Below are positions 1-8,826 of a DNA stretch of 64,000 nucleotides, piece after piece; positions within the stretch are counted from its first letter, which is position 1; each line of letters starts with the position of its first letter. Origin of the DNA: Curtobacterium pusillum (GTDB taxonomy: Bacteria > Actinomycetota > Actinomycetes > Actinomycetales > Microbacteriaceae). Where the stretch lies: NCBI RefSeq assembly GCF_013359865.1, contig NZ_JABMCE010000063.1, positions 19,333-83,332 on the forward strand. Direction: 5' to 3'. The position numbers and the translations under genes are program-made. The notes under the pieces were generated by a model. It had not been told where the DNA came from. It ran no database searches and saw only the letters and a list, made by a program, of their open reading frames with translations.

Positions 1-33
1 ACTGGAAGCTGCGGCTGATCCGACCTGAACGTG

Positions 34-69
34 GGGCGGACTTTGACTCATCGTGGGCCGGGTCCGCCC
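34..69 (+). terminator. possible terminator upstream of the pilin genes
   Basis: GGGCGGAC (34-41) is complementary to GTCCGCCC (62-69) with a 20-nt loop, followed by a short T-containing stretch. It may end the gene lying to the left of the window, which would be another pilus gene by context. No complete gene is visible in 1-105. Confidence 0.35.
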
Positions 70-105
70 TTCGTTGCACATCGATGACCGACGGGAGGTG
101 ACCCT

Positions 106-1494
106 GTGCTGCGACTGACCACCCTGCTGCGCGAGACCCGCGAGCACGACGAGGGCTTCTCCATCGTCGAGGTCCTCGTCGCGATGACCGTGTTCGCGAT
201 GATCGCCGCGGGCGTCGCCACCGGTATCGTCAGCTCCCTCTACCTCGCCCACGGCTCGCGCTCCCGTGAGGTCGCCATCGGCCTCGCGCAGGACGCCATC
301 GACGCCGCGCGCACGGACGCCAACCTCTTCGCCGTGACGGACCAGACCACCCCCACGAAGCGGGACGGTGTCGTCTACACCGTGAAGCAGGTCGCGCGGT
401 GGGTCCCGAGTGCGGGCTCCGCGAACGCCTGCGGTGCCGGCGGGGGCGGCCCGCTCGCTTACAAGCGGGTCTCGATGACGGTCACCTGGACCGCCGGTAC
501 CGGCGGGTCCGAGCAGTCGGTGTCGATGAACAGCCTCGTGGCCCCGACGACATCGGTCACGGCGGCGAACCTCGGTACCGTCATCGTCTCGGTGAGCACC
601 GCGTCCGGTGCCGGGAACCAGGGAGTGTCAGTCTCGATCGCCCCGAACGCCAGCAACCCGAGCGGTGCTACGGCGATCACCTCGACGATCGCGAACACGG
701 ATGCGAACGGGTGCACCTACGCGCTCAACGTCAAGCCGGGGCGGTACGACGTGAAGCTCTCGAAATCGAGCTCGATCGACGACGGCACGTCCGCCGGGTC
801 CCTCGGTTCGCAGACCACGACCCCGTCGACGACGGTGACGGTGACGGCGAACCAGACGGCTGCCGCGAACTTCAACTACGACACCGTGATGGCGCTGTCG
901 CCGCAGTGGTCCGACCCGAACGCAAGCACGACGGCGTTCACCTCGCCGACGACCGTTCCGGTGACCTTGCGGCACAAGGCGGCCGACTACGGCCCCTATG
1001 TCGTGGGCACCACCGCGAAGGTGTTCCCCTTCACCGACGGCTACCAGGTGATCGCCGGGACGCCCTCGACCTGCCTCAGCAACGATCCGGAGGCGTGGAC
1101 GACCGCGAACGGCACCGCCGTGGCCCCGCGGAACAACCCGCAGACGATCGGCGCGACGAATGCGGTGAAGGCACCGGTGCAGATCATCACGGTCAAGCTC
1201 GCCGGCACGGCGGACAACGCACTGACGGCGACGACCACCACACCGGTCTCGAACTCGGGCGATCCGGGGTGCGCGACGACCACGACGTACACGTTCACGG
1301 GTCTGCCCACCGGTGGGACGGCGACGATCGGTCTGCCGTACGGCACGTACACGTTGAGGTCGGGCACGGTGACCAAGATCGTGAACGGGCTCGTCACGAT
1401 CGCGTTCGCGAGCGGGACGCCCAGCGTGACGAGCTCGACAGGTGTGTCGACGAGTTCCAACAAGGTGATGCTCGACCCCAGGCGGACCCCGTGA
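106..1494 (+). CDS. type IV prepilin-like protein with carboxypeptidase-regulatory/CnaB-like repeats
   Basis: This 462-residue protein begins at GTG 106, with a GGGAGGTG ribosome site five bases upstream. Residues 17-22 (G-FSIVE) form a class III prepilin signal: cleavage after Gly17, Phe at +1 and Glu at +5 (Glu22), followed by a hydrophobic helix to about residue 45. The rest is Thr/Ser/Ala-rich and contains two beta-rich stretches (around 150-265 and 370-445) ending in G-x-Y-x-v/l-R/K motifs typical of CnaB or carboxypeptidase-regulatory folds. Assembly-type helix and neighbours (peptidase, PilM-N-O) make it a minor pilin or pilus-tip protein of the membrane-anchored pilus. It overlaps the next gene by one base. 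The adhesive role is inferred from the large exposed domain; no ligand can be named. Confidence 0.8.
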   Translation: MLRLTTLLRETREHDEGFSIVEVLVAMTVFAMIAAGVATGIVSSLYLAHGSRSREVAIGLAQDAIDAARTDANLFAVTDQTTPTKRDGVVYTVKQVARWVPSAGSANACGAGGGGPLAYKRVSMTVTWTAGTGGSEQSVSMNSLVAPTTSVTAANLGTVIVSVSTASGAGNQGVSVSIAPNASNPSGATAITSTIANTDANGCTYALNVKPGRYDVKLSKSSSIDDGTSAGSLGSQTTTPSTTVTVTANQTAAANFNYDTVMALSPQWSDPNASTTAFTSPTTVPVTLRHKAADYGPYVVGTTAKVFPFTDGYQVIAGTPSTCLSNDPEAWTTANGTAVAPRNNPQTIGATNAVKAPVQIITVKLAGTADNALTATTTTPVSNSGDPGCATTTTYTFTGLPTGGTATIGLPYGTYTLRSGTVTKIVNGLVTIAFASGTPSVTSSTGVSTSSNKVMLDPRRTP

Positions 1495-2213
1495 TGCGGG
1501 CGCTCCGCCGCCTCGGGCGTGAGGACCGTGGCATCTCGCTCGCGGAGCTCCTCGTCGCGATGAGCGTCAGCATCCTCGTGCTGGCGATGGCCGGCGCGTT
1601 CTTCGTGTCCGTGTCGAAGGCGTCGAGCGTCACGTCCGGCATCGACGGCAACACCCGAGTCGCCTCGACCGCAATGCGGGAGATGCAGCGCATGTTCCGG
1701 GTGGCATCGAACAACCCGGTGCCGAGCGGCATCGACACGCAGTACGCCTTCCAGTACGCCTCCGCCACGTCCGTGCGGTTCTTCGCGTACATCAACCTCA
1801 ACTCCGCGGTGGACGTCCAACCGGTCGAGGTGCAGTTCACGCTCGACCCGGCCAAGGGCACCATCACCGAGACGAAGTGGAACGGCACGCCGACCGACAC
1901 GACGAAGAGCTACTACGACTTCCCCCGCGCTTCGACCGCGACGCTCTCCGCAACCCCGACGTCGACGCTCGTCCTCGCGACGTCGGCCGTCCCCGCTGCC
2001 TCCGGCTCGACACCGCTCTTCACGTACAAGGACGCCGGGGGGGAGGTCCTCACGCCGGGGGCGACCGGGCTGAGCGCCACGGATCTCCAGTCGGTGCGCT
2101 CGGTCCCGCTCGAACTCACGGTCGGTGAGCGGAACCCGACGAAGGCGGGCGCCGCCGACAACGTCTCGCTCCGGAGCACCGTGAGCATGCCCAACCTCCA
2201 GTTCGGGAGCTGA
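1494..2213 (+). CDS. type IV prepilin-like protein (PilW-like)
   Basis: The protein has 239 residues. The ATG at 1494 is preferred because AGGCGGA lies seven bases upstream; GTG 1491 is an alternative. Residues 13-18 (G-ISLAE) give a prepilin cleavage site with Glu at +5 (Glu18), and a hydrophobic segment extends to about residue 37. The remainder looks like a globular minor pilin ending in a hydrophilic beta-rich tail. It overlaps the upstream prepilin gene by one base (TGATG) and precedes the next gene by two bases, so these genes are translated together. Position suggests the PilW/PilJ role in the minor-pilin priming complex; sequence alone does not prove that assignment. Confidence 0.75.
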   Translation: MRALRRLGREDRGISLAELLVAMSVSILVLAMAGAFFVSVSKASSVTSGIDGNTRVASTAMREMQRMFRVASNNPVPSGIDTQYAFQYASATSVRFFAYINLNSAVDVQPVEVQFTLDPAKGTITETKWNGTPTDTTKSYYDFPRASTATLSATPTSTLVLATSAVPAASGSTPLFTYKDAGGEVLTPGATGLSATDLQSVRSVPLELTVGERNPTKAGAADNVSLRSTVSMPNLQFGS

Positions 2214-2215
2214 TC

Positions 2216-4048
2216 GTGCGCCGCATCCTCCACTTCATCCGCTCACACGACGATGACCGCGGTGTCGCGCTCGCCGCGGTGCTCGGCATCGGCATGGTCG
2301 TGATGATCCTCGCGGCGACGATGGTCGGAATCGCGACGTCGGGCGCGACGAAGACCACGTCGGATCGTGACTACGCGAACGCCATGGCCGCTGCCTACGC
2401 CGGCCTCGCGGACTACCAGTCGCGGGTCAACGCGGACAACACCTACGCGACGAAGTACGGCGACGCACGTGCTGCCTTCAGCGCCGGGGACACGTTCCCC
2501 GGTGGGTACGCGACCAATCCGGCCTTCACGCGCTGGGTCGCCGTGCCTGACTCCACGGGCTCGGCCGGGACGACGTCCTACCGGTACGCGGTCGACAAGA
2601 GCATCTACGGGCAGCAGGGCATCGTTCGCGTACAGGTCACGGGCAGGGCCGGGAACACCACCAGGACGCTCGTCGCGAACGTGAAGCCCGACGGCTTCTC
2701 GAACTACCTGTACTGGACCGACTACGAGTCCGGCGACCCGGCGGTCACCGGCGAGGACTGCACGAACGTCTACCAGAACGCCGACTTCGACGCCCGCCCC
2801 TCGAACGGCGACAACGCGTGCACGAAGATCCAGTTCCAGGACGGCGACGTCCTGAGCGGACCGGTCCGTTCGAACGACATGCTGCTCATCTGCGGCGGCA
2901 CGTTCAAGAGCACGGTGCAGTCCGCTCAGGGAGCGAGCAACCGGGCGTGCAGCCCGGCGAAGACGCCGTCGTTCCAGTACTACGACGGCTACCAGCCCGA
3001 GGTCGTCAGCTCGTACACGCCGCCGTCCACGATCAGCGCCGGCCGTGAGCGGATGTACAAGGACGACCCGACGATCACCGACACGACGCCGGGAACCGGC
3101 TGCCTGTACACCGGACCGACGCAGATCACGTTCACCGGTGACGGGTACATGACCATCCGCTCGCCGCTGACGATCTACACGAACCTCCAGAAGACGTCCC
3201 CGTACGGCTACAACGCCGAGGACAAGTGCGGCAAGATCTCGGAACTCCAGGGCGCCGGGGCGAAGGTCAAGACGAGTCTGCTGGCGAACAACCTCATCTA
3301 CGTGCAGGACGAACCGGCCTCCGCGGGTTCGGGGGCGTCGACCAACCCGAACTACTACTGGTCGAAGTACCCGAGACACTCCGACGCGCCGTCGGCGTGC
3401 ATGAAGAGCGCGAGCGTCAGCGACAACGGGCTCGGGTTCCCGTACACCTGGACGACCGGGTCCGGGTACTACCGGCAGACCTACACCGAGTCGAACCCGT
3501 TGAAGTCCAGCACCGACCGGTACGGCCGACAGCAGTCGTTCGACTTCTCGGTCGCCTACGGATGCGGCAACGGGGACCTCTTCGTCTCCGGGGCGGTCGA
3601 CCAGTCGATGACGCTGGACGCCGAGAACTACGTCTACATCACCGGCGATCTCACGTACGCGAAGCCGCGTGCGTCGTCGACCGTGCTCGGGCTCGTCGGG
3701 CAGGAGGCCGTCCTCGTCTGGAACCCGATGTACAACGGGTCGCCGCTCTTCTCGACGAAGAACCGCAAGATCGAAGCAGCGATCCTCTCCAACCAGGGGA
3801 CGTTCACCGTGCAGAACTACTCGACCGGAGGCGCTCGCGGGACGCTGACGGTGAACGGCTCGATCGCGCAGCGCTACCGCGGCGCCGTCGGCCAGGGCAG
3901 CAACGGGTTCATCAAGGCGTACGGCTACGACTCCAGCCTGGCGAGCTACACGCCACCGTTCTTCCCGCAGCCGGTCATCACGACGTACAAGGTCACATCG
4001 CAGATCGAAGTGAAGGCCGCCTACGACGCGAACGGGAACCCACGATGA
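2216..4048 (+). CDS. PilX-like pilus assembly protein, large minor pilin
   Basis: This 610-residue protein starts at GTG 2216. The N-terminus has a charged stretch, Gly16, then a hydrophobic helix (about 17-40), like a prepilin, but the +5 glutamate is missing (the residues after Gly16 are VALAA). That pattern is typical of PilX and GspK-type proteins that cap the pilus. The body is rich in Tyr, Asn, Ser and Gly, with several Cys residues that may form disulphides outside the cell. It sits between a minor pilin and the prepilin peptidase, whose start overlaps its stop by four bases (ATGA). The exact role is inferred from context. Confidence 0.7.
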   Translation: MRRILHFIRSHDDDRGVALAAVLGIGMVVMILAATMVGIATSGATKTTSDRDYANAMAAAYAGLADYQSRVNADNTYATKYGDARAAFSAGDTFPGGYATNPAFTRWVAVPDSTGSAGTTSYRYAVDKSIYGQQGIVRVQVTGRAGNTTRTLVANVKPDGFSNYLYWTDYESGDPAVTGEDCTNVYQNADFDARPSNGDNACTKIQFQDGDVLSGPVRSNDMLLICGGTFKSTVQSAQGASNRACSPAKTPSFQYYDGYQPEVVSSYTPPSTISAGRERMYKDDPTITDTTPGTGCLYTGPTQITFTGDGYMTIRSPLTIYTNLQKTSPYGYNAEDKCGKISELQGAGAKVKTSLLANNLIYVQDEPASAGSGASTNPNYYWSKYPRHSDAPSACMKSASVSDNGLGFPYTWTTGSGYYRQTYTESNPLKSSTDRYGRQQSFDFSVAYGCGNGDLFVSGAVDQSMTLDAENYVYITGDLTYAKPRASSTVLGLVGQEAVLVWNPMYNGSPLFSTKNRKIEAAILSNQGTFTVQNYSTGGARGTLTVNGSIAQRYRGAVGQGSNGFIKAYGYDSSLASYTPPFFPQPVITTYKVTSQIEVKAAYDANGNPR

Positions 4049-4878
4049 CCGCGGCGCTGGTGATCACCGGGTTCGCAACGGTCATGGGGCTCGCGGTCGG
4101 GTCGTTCCTCAACGTCGTCGTGTACCGCGTGCCGGCGGGTCTCTCCGTCGTCGCACCGGCGAGCGCGTGCCCCCGCTGCGGACACGCAATCCGGGCACGC
4201 GACAACGTCCCCGTGCTCTCCTGGGCTCTGCTGGGTGGACGGTGCCGCGACTGCACCGCTCCCATCTCAGCGAGGTACCCCCTCGTGGAGCTCGCCACCG
4301 CGGCCCTGTTCGCGCTCGTCGTCGTGCGGTTCGGCCCGGCGCTCGCCGCCGCCCGGGACGGCCGGAGTGCCGCGGTCGCGACGATCGAGCTGGTCGCGAT
4401 GCTCTACCTGATGTCGATCTCGGTCGCGCTCACGCTCATCGACCTGGACGTGCACCGCCTCCCGAACGCAATCGTCCTGCCCGCCTACCCGGTCCTCGCG
4501 GCGCTGCTCCTCGCGACGAGCGCCCTCAGCGGAGACTGGGGGTCGCTGCTGCGCGCCGGTGTCGGGCTCGTCGTGCTCGGCGGGGTATACCTCCTGCTGG
4601 CGCTCGTGGTGCCCGGTGGGATGGGTCTCGGTGACGTCAAGCTCGCTGGCGTGCTCGGCCTCGTGCTCGCGTACCTCGGATGGGGACCCCTCGCAGTGGG
4701 AGCTTTCGGCGCCTTCGTACTCGGCGGTACCTTCGCCATCGGCCTCATGGTGGTCGGACGTGCACGACGCGGCTCCGGCATCCCGTTCGGCCCCTGGATG
4801 CTCGGCGGTGCCTGGCTCGGTGTGTTCTCCGGCCAGTCCCTGCTCGACGGGTACCTGCGGATCATCGGACTGGCCTGA
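4045..4878 (+). CDS. pilD: prepilin peptidase / leader methylase (A24 aspartic protease)
   Basis: The 277-residue product cleaves prepilin leaders and probably methylates the new N-terminus at the membrane. The N-terminal bacterial-type domain has two CxxC pairs (Cys42/45 and Cys67/70) that bind zinc. The catalytic aspartates are in LIDLD (residues 131-135) and in the GxGD motif G-L-G-D ending at Asp197. About seven or eight hydrophobic segments are visible. The ATG at 4045 was chosen because it overlaps the upstream stop (ATGA) and begins immediately before the first membrane helix and [10 protein letters not shown] motif. Its substrates are presumably the prepilins encoded just upstream. 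Confidence 0.93.
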   Translation: MTAALVITGFATVMGLAVGSFLNVVVYRVPAGLSVVAPASACPRCGHAIRARDNVPVLSWALLGGRCRDCTAPISARYPLVELATAALFALVVVRFGPALAAARDGRSAAVATIELVAMLYLMSISVALTLIDLDVHRLPNAIVLPAYPVLAALLLATSALSGDWGSLLRAGVGLVVLGGVYLLLALVVPGGMGLGDVKLAGVLGLVLAYLGWGPLAVGAFGAFVLGGTFAIGLMVVGRARRGSGIPFGPWMLGGAWLGVFSGQSLLDGYLRIIGLA

Positions 4879-4893
4879 GGAAGGACCACGCAC

Positions 4894-5946
4894 ATGGCGA
4901 AGAGCGTCGTCGGCATCGACATCGGCGGTGAGACGATCCGCGGTGTCGAGGTCGCGAACCCGAACAAGCCCGAGCCGGTGATCCAGCGCGTGGCCGAGGT
5001 CCCGCTGCCGGTGGGCGCGACGAAGCGCGGTGAGGTCCTCGAGCCGAACACGATCGCCGCGAGCCTGAAGGAGCTGTGGCGCGTCGGTCGGTTCCGGTCG
5101 AGGGACGTCGTCCTCGGCATGGGAAACCAGCGCGTGCTCTCCCGCGACCTCACCGTCCCGAAGGCCCCCCTCGCGCAGATCCGCGAGTCGTTGCCGTTCC
5201 AGGTGCAGGACATGCTTCCGGTGCCGGTCGTTGACGCGATCCTCGACTTCTACCCCGTCTCGGAGTCCGTCGGTCCGGAAGGACCCGTCGTACACGGTCT
5301 GCTGATCGCGGCGATCAAGGACGCCGTGCTCGCGAACGTCCGAGCCGTGCAGCTCGCGGGCCTCAACCCGGTCGGCGTCGACCTCATCCCGTTCGCGCTC
5401 ACGAGGGTCTACCTGCCGGAGGCCCGGTTCCCGGGGACCCACGCGCTCGCGGAGGTCGGCGCGAATACCACCACCGTGGTTATCGCGACGGATGGTGTCC
5501 CGCAGTTCGTCCGCATCGTGCCCACCGGCGGCGACGACCTCACCGGTGCGCTCGCCGTGGCGCTCGACATCCCCGTCGAGCAAGCCGAGGCCGTGAAGCG
5601 CTGGATCGGCCTCGGCGCCCGGGCGCAGACCCCGGACGACCTCCGCGCAGCATCGACCGTCCGCGACCTCAGCAACGAACTTCTGACGAGCCTGCGGAAC
5701 ACCGTGAACTACTTCGTCAGCACGCGCCCGGACGCAGCGGTGACGAGCATCGTGCTCGCAGGTGGGGGCGCGCAGCTGCCCGGGTTCCCGGAGGCGCTCC
5801 AGTCGCAGACGGGGATCCCCGTCCACATCGGCGACGCCTTCTCGAACGCCGCCACGACGCGTTCGATCCGCCGGGAGGACCTCGCCGATCGCGGCCTCGC
5901 CGTCGCGGTGGCCTGGGGACTCGCAACCGGGAGCAGTGCAGCATGA
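4894..5946 (+). CDS. pilM: type IV pilus assembly protein PilM
   Basis: This 350-residue cytoplasmic protein has an actin/FtsA-like fold. The phosphate-1 motif VVGIDIGGETIRGVEV lies at residues 4-19, a second nucleotide-binding stretch around 185-215 (AEVGANTTTVVI), and the adenosine motif SIVLAGGGAQLPGF near 285-300. PilM binds the N-terminal tail of PilN and couples the cytoplasmic motor to the inner-membrane platform. The ATG at 4894 has GAGGAAGG about nine bases upstream. It overlaps pilN by four bases. Confidence 0.92.
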   Translation: MAKSVVGIDIGGETIRGVEVANPNKPEPVIQRVAEVPLPVGATKRGEVLEPNTIAASLKELWRVGRFRSRDVVLGMGNQRVLSRDLTVPKAPLAQIRESLPFQVQDMLPVPVVDAILDFYPVSESVGPEGPVVHGLLIAAIKDAVLANVRAVQLAGLNPVGVDLIPFALTRVYLPEARFPGTHALAEVGANTTTVVIATDGVPQFVRIVPTGGDDLTGALAVALDIPVEQAEAVKRWIGLGARAQTPDDLRAASTVRDLSNELLTSLRNTVNYFVSTRPDAAVTSIVLAGGGAQLPGFPEALQSQTGIPVHIGDAFSNAATTRSIRREDLADRGLAVAVAWGLATGSSAA

Positions 5947-6704
5947 CGAAACTCCTCGAACCCTCGAAGCAGCGCCGCCGCGGTGGCGACTCGCATGCCG
6001 TGCGCATCGCGGCGGACAGCGCCCAGCGCACGAAGCGCCAAGGGCGCGGTGCCACGCAGGCGCTCGACATCGGTGGTGTGCCCCGCGTCGATCTCCTTCC
6101 GACCGAGGTGCTCGTCGATCGCCGTCAGCGTGCCGGCGTGCGGCGCGCCTGGCTGGGCGTCGTGGTCGTCGCGGTCGCCGTGGGCGCCGCGACCGTGCTC
6201 GCCTCCGCCGCCGCCATGCAGGCCGACTCCAAGCTGTCCCAGGCTCGGCAGGAGACCGACTCACTCCAGGTTCAGCAGCAGCAGTACCGGGACGTTCGCA
6301 GCGCCGAGACGCAATCAGAACTGCTCCGTGCGGCCCAGTCCGTCGGCGGCTCGACGGAGATCGACTGGCAGGCCACGCTCCAGCGCGTGCAGACGTCGCT
6401 TCCGGGGGGCGTGACGATCACCGGCGTGCAGATCGACTCCGCGACGCCGCTCGAGGCCTACGCGCAGGCGACGAGCCCGCTTCAGGGTCAACGTGTCGCC
6501 ACCCTGACGATCGACGCCGCGAGCCCCACGCTGCCGTCCGTGCCGACCTGGCTCGACTCGGTGAAGAACCTCCCGGGCTTCGTCGACGCGAACGCGAACT
6601 CGGTGACCCTCGACACCTCGACGAACGTCTACACGGTGGACATGACGATCCACCTCGACGAGGACGTCTACGACGGCAAGTACGACGGGAAGGGCAAGTC
6701 ATGA
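5943..6704 (+). CDS. pilN: type IV pilus assembly protein PilN
   Basis: The 253-residue protein has a cytoplasmic N-terminal tail of about 55 residues containing VPRVDLLPTEV, the kind of NLLP-type motif by which PilN docks on PilM. One membrane helix follows (about 62-85) and then a coiled-coil and ferredoxin-like external domain. It overlaps both pilM (ATGA, 5943-5946) and pilO (ATGA, 6701-6704), so the three are one translational unit. The docking motif and order of genes make the identification firm even though PilN sequences are poorly conserved. Confidence 0.87.
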   Translation: MTKLLEPSKQRRRGGDSHAVRIAADSAQRTKRQGRGATQALDIGGVPRVDLLPTEVLVDRRQRAGVRRAWLGVVVVAVAVGAATVLASAAAMQADSKLSQARQETDSLQVQQQQYRDVRSAETQSELLRAAQSVGGSTEIDWQATLQRVQTSLPGGVTITGVQIDSATPLEAYAQATSPLQGQRVATLTIDAASPTLPSVPTWLDSVKNLPGFVDANANSVTLDTSTNVYTVDMTIHLDEDVYDGKYDGKGKS

Positions 6705-7426
6705 GCCGCAACCGCCTGATGCTCTTCCTCGCCGGCATCGCCGCGCTTGCCGTCGCGGCGGGCGGGTTCTTCCTCGGCGTGCAGCCGCAGCTCGACCGCG
6801 CTGAGACGGCCAAAGCCGACGCGCAGAGCATCAGCTCCGGGAACCAGACCACGAGGACGGAGATTGCTCGACTGCGCGAGCAGGCGAAGTCGCTCTCCAA
6901 GATGCGTGCGGAACTCGCCGCGCTCCGGGCGTCGGTGCCGTCCTCGGCGGCAGCCTCCTCGTTCATCAGTCAGCTCAATGCGACCGCCGACACGACGGGT
7001 GTGAAGGTCGCCACGATCACCGTGGGTGACGCGGCCGCGTACACGCCGCCGGCGGCGACGACATCGGGCTCGGCATCGAGCGCCACCGACAGCGGGAGTG
7101 CCACGGCCACCCCGACGCCGAGCGCGAGTGCGAGCGCGTCCACCCCGGCAGCCCCCGAGACGACGACGAACAGCAGCATCACCGCGGCGAACTTCTCCGT
7201 GATCCCGGTGTCCGTCTCGGTGAACGGCGAGTTCCCCCAGGCCCTGGCGTTCGTCAAGGGCGTGCAGTCGAACCCCCGGCTCTTCCTCATCGACTCCATC
7301 TCCTCGTCGATGGCGAGCACCGGTTCGGCCGACTCGGCGAGCGGTGCCGACAGTCCCTCGTGGACCTTCAGCGGATCGATCTACGTGCTCGCGGACGAGG
7401 TCTCAGCCACCGCGACCGACGGCTGA
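6701..7426 (+). CDS. pilO: type IV pilus assembly protein PilO
   Basis: This 241-residue protein has a short cytoplasmic start, a membrane helix at about 6-24, a coiled coil (about 30-75) and a C-terminal ferredoxin-like domain. A Ser/Thr/Ala/Pro-rich low-complexity linker occupies about residues 110-150 and is longer than in classical PilO. PilO pairs with PilN in the inner-membrane platform. ATG 6701 overlaps the pilN stop. It is the last gene of the pilus operon here. No PilP/PilQ secretin follows, as expected for a Gram-positive cell. Confidence 0.85.
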   Translation: MSRNRLMLFLAGIAALAVAAGGFFLGVQPQLDRAETAKADAQSISSGNQTTRTEIARLREQAKSLSKMRAELAALRASVPSSAAASSFISQLNATADTTGVKVATITVGDAAAYTPPAATTSGSASSATDSGSATATPTPSASASASTPAAPETTTNSSITAANFSVIPVSVSVNGEFPQALAFVKGVQSNPRLFLIDSISSSMASTGSADSASGADSPSWTFSGSIYVLADEVSATATDG

Positions 7427-7599
7427 TCCACCCCGCCCGGTCACCCCCACCGAATGGGGTGCAACACGCCACGCCGAGCCATCTTCCGCGACGTCCCCCG
7501 ATGTGCTTACGATGCTCCTGACGCCGCGCTCGCGGCTGCTCGTCCCTCTCTCGAACGGCCGCTCGAAACGGCCGCTCATCGTCGTGCCCGGAGTCGCGC

Positions 7600-8295
7600 G
7601 TGTTGACTGGAATCGTGGAGTTCCTCGGTTGGTTCGGAGCGGTAACGGTGCTTGCTGGTTACCTGCTGTTCTCGATGGGCAAGCTCCCTAACGGTCCCGT
7701 GTACCAGGTGTTCAACCTCGTCGGCGGGCTCGCCGTCGCGATCAACGTCGCGGCGCACCACGCCATCCCGTCGACCATCGTGAACGGCATCTGGGCGATC
7801 GTCGCGGTCGTCGTGCTCGTCAAGATGGCGAAGGCCCGTCGCGCGGCGAAGCGCGGTGCGCCGGCCGCGGAGCAGCAGGTGCTCCACACCGAGCCGCCGG
7901 CGACGACGGCGGTCCTGCCGATCATCGGCCCGGCGCTGCGCGACCACGAGCCGGAGGTGACGGAGCAGCCGGAAGCCGAGCCGCGCCTCCAGGCAGGAAC
8001 GGACGCGACCGCGACGACGGATGCGACCGCGACGACGGATGCGACCGCGACGACGGATGCGACCACCGCGTACGCGCCCACCGCGACCGACGCGCCCACC
8101 GCAGCCGCACCGATGACCGAGTCCCTCCCGGTCATCACCGCGACCATCGCGCTCGCGCTCGTGGCCGCAGCCCAGGAGCAGCAGGCGCAGCACCAGCAGG
8201 ACCAGCAGCACCAGCACGCGCAGCACCACCAGGACCAGCAAGCGCGGCGGCACCAGCAGGACGAGCCGCGGCGCACGGACACCGCCATCGTCTGA
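7600..8295 (+). CDS. CBU_0592-like membrane protein with low-complexity tail
   Basis: The 231-residue protein starts at GTG 7600 with GGAG six bases upstream. Residues 1-75 hold about three membrane helices with the pattern FLGWFG..TVLAGYLLF..G....G..YQ..NL.GG, which matches the small integral-membrane CBU_0592/DUF-type family of unknown function. The C-terminal half is low complexity: three tandem copies of an ATATTD hexapeptide (encoded by 18-bp repeats) and then a Gln/His-rich segment. The function is unknown. The upstream gap (7427-7599) has a TACGAT box at 7508-7513 and a duplicated AACGGCCGCTC but no other gene. Confidence 0.75.
   Translation: MLTGIVEFLGWFGAVTVLAGYLLFSMGKLPNGPVYQVFNLVGGLAVAINVAAHHAIPSTIVNGIWAIVAVVVLVKMAKARRAAKRGAPAAEQQVLHTEPPATTAVLPIIGPALRDHEPEVTEQPEAEPRLQAGTDATATTDATATTDATATTDATTAYAPTATDAPTAAAPMTESLPVITATIALALVAAAQEQQAQHQQDQQHQHAQHHQDQQARRHQQDEPRRTDTAIV
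8005..8058 (+). repeat. 18-bp tandem repeat, three copies, in coding sequence
   Basis: GCGACCGCGACGACGGAT is repeated three times without error at 8005-8022, 8023-8040 and 8041-8058, followed by a degenerate part-copy. It is in frame and encodes an ATATTD unit in the tail of the membrane protein at 7600-8295. Confidence 0.95.
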
Positions 8296-8306
8296 CCCGC
8301 CAGCGA

Positions 8307-8312
8307 TACGAT
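8307..8312 (+). promoter_or_regulatory. -10 box for a leaderless start
   Basis: TACGAT is followed by six bases and then ATG 8319, with no ribosome site, so the transcript probably begins at the start codon. Confidence 0.6.
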
Positions 8313-8318
8313 CACCGC

Positions 8319-8789
8319 ATGTCCCGGTGGCTGATCGCGACGATGACGTCGATCCTCTTCATCGCGCTCGTGATCGCGGTCACGGGCTTCGAGGCCCTCC
8401 TCGCGGACGTCGAGGTCATCTCACAGCCCGACGCGACCCCGTACCTCGGCCCCGCGATGGTGCTCGGCGGTGCGGTGGTCGTGTTCCTCGCCACGGGTGT
8501 CGGCGCGCGCGAGGGCAACCCCGGCGTCACGGGCCTCGTCGCGGCGGCCACGGCGTACCTGGTCATGCTCGGTGTCGGGGCGGTCGGCTACAGCCTGATC
8601 CGCGGGGAGCTCACCGAGCTGCTGGTGTTCCCGGCGGGCTACGCGCTCGGTCCGTTCGTGGTCGGTTCGGTCGTCGTGGCGCTGCTCTGCGTGGTCGGCG
8701 GGATCGCGATGGCGCGTCACCAGGCCAGGGTCGGGCGGCCGCCGAGGAGCACCCCGACGGCCCCCGGCGATGACGGTGCTCGGCGGTAG
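8319..8789 (+). CDS. four-helix membrane protein of unknown function
   Basis: The 156-residue protein has four hydrophobic helices (about 5-27, 42-62, 72-96 and 108-133) and a polar, basic C-terminal tail. I do not recognise a characterised family; it resembles small Microbacteriaceae membrane proteins that are only known as conserved. A -10 box six bases before ATG 8319 implies leaderless expression. Its TAG stop codon forms the first three bases of a TAGGAT box for the next gene, so the two are probably transcribed separately although they are only 37 bases apart. Confidence 0.75.
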   Translation: MSRWLIATMTSILFIALVIAVTGFEALLADVEVISQPDATPYLGPAMVLGGAVVVFLATGVGAREGNPGVTGLVAAATAYLVMLGVGAVGYSLIRGELTELLVFPAGYALGPFVVGSVVVALLCVVGGIAMARHQARVGRPPRSTPTAPGDDGARR

Positions 8790-8792
8790 GAT
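8787..8792 (+). promoter_or_regulatory. -10 box overlapping the upstream stop codon
   Basis: TAGGAT overlaps the TAG stop of the gene before it. The predicted start near 8799 would give a leader of about 28 bases for ATG 8827, which is preceded by GGGGGA. No clear -35 box is present. Confidence 0.4.
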
Positions 8793-8826
8793 CCGGGGGC
8801 ACGACACATCGCACGACGGGGGACCG

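Noticed and set aside
399..1493. Upstream part of the frame that continues into the second prepilin gene
   Set aside because: It overlaps the first prepilin in another frame and is Arg/Asp-rich nonsense; the prepilin signal begins only after ATG 1494.
7978..7995. GAGCCGCGCCTCCAGG as another copy of the dispersed repeat (also a part match at 42771)
   Set aside because: These lie in coding sequence, match only part of the arm and are explained by common codons; I did not count them.
8005..8058. Possible CRISPR-like array
   Set aside because: The three 18-bp units are contiguous without spacers and are in frame in a protein. The repeats at 44569, 56830-56910 and 60608 are coding too.
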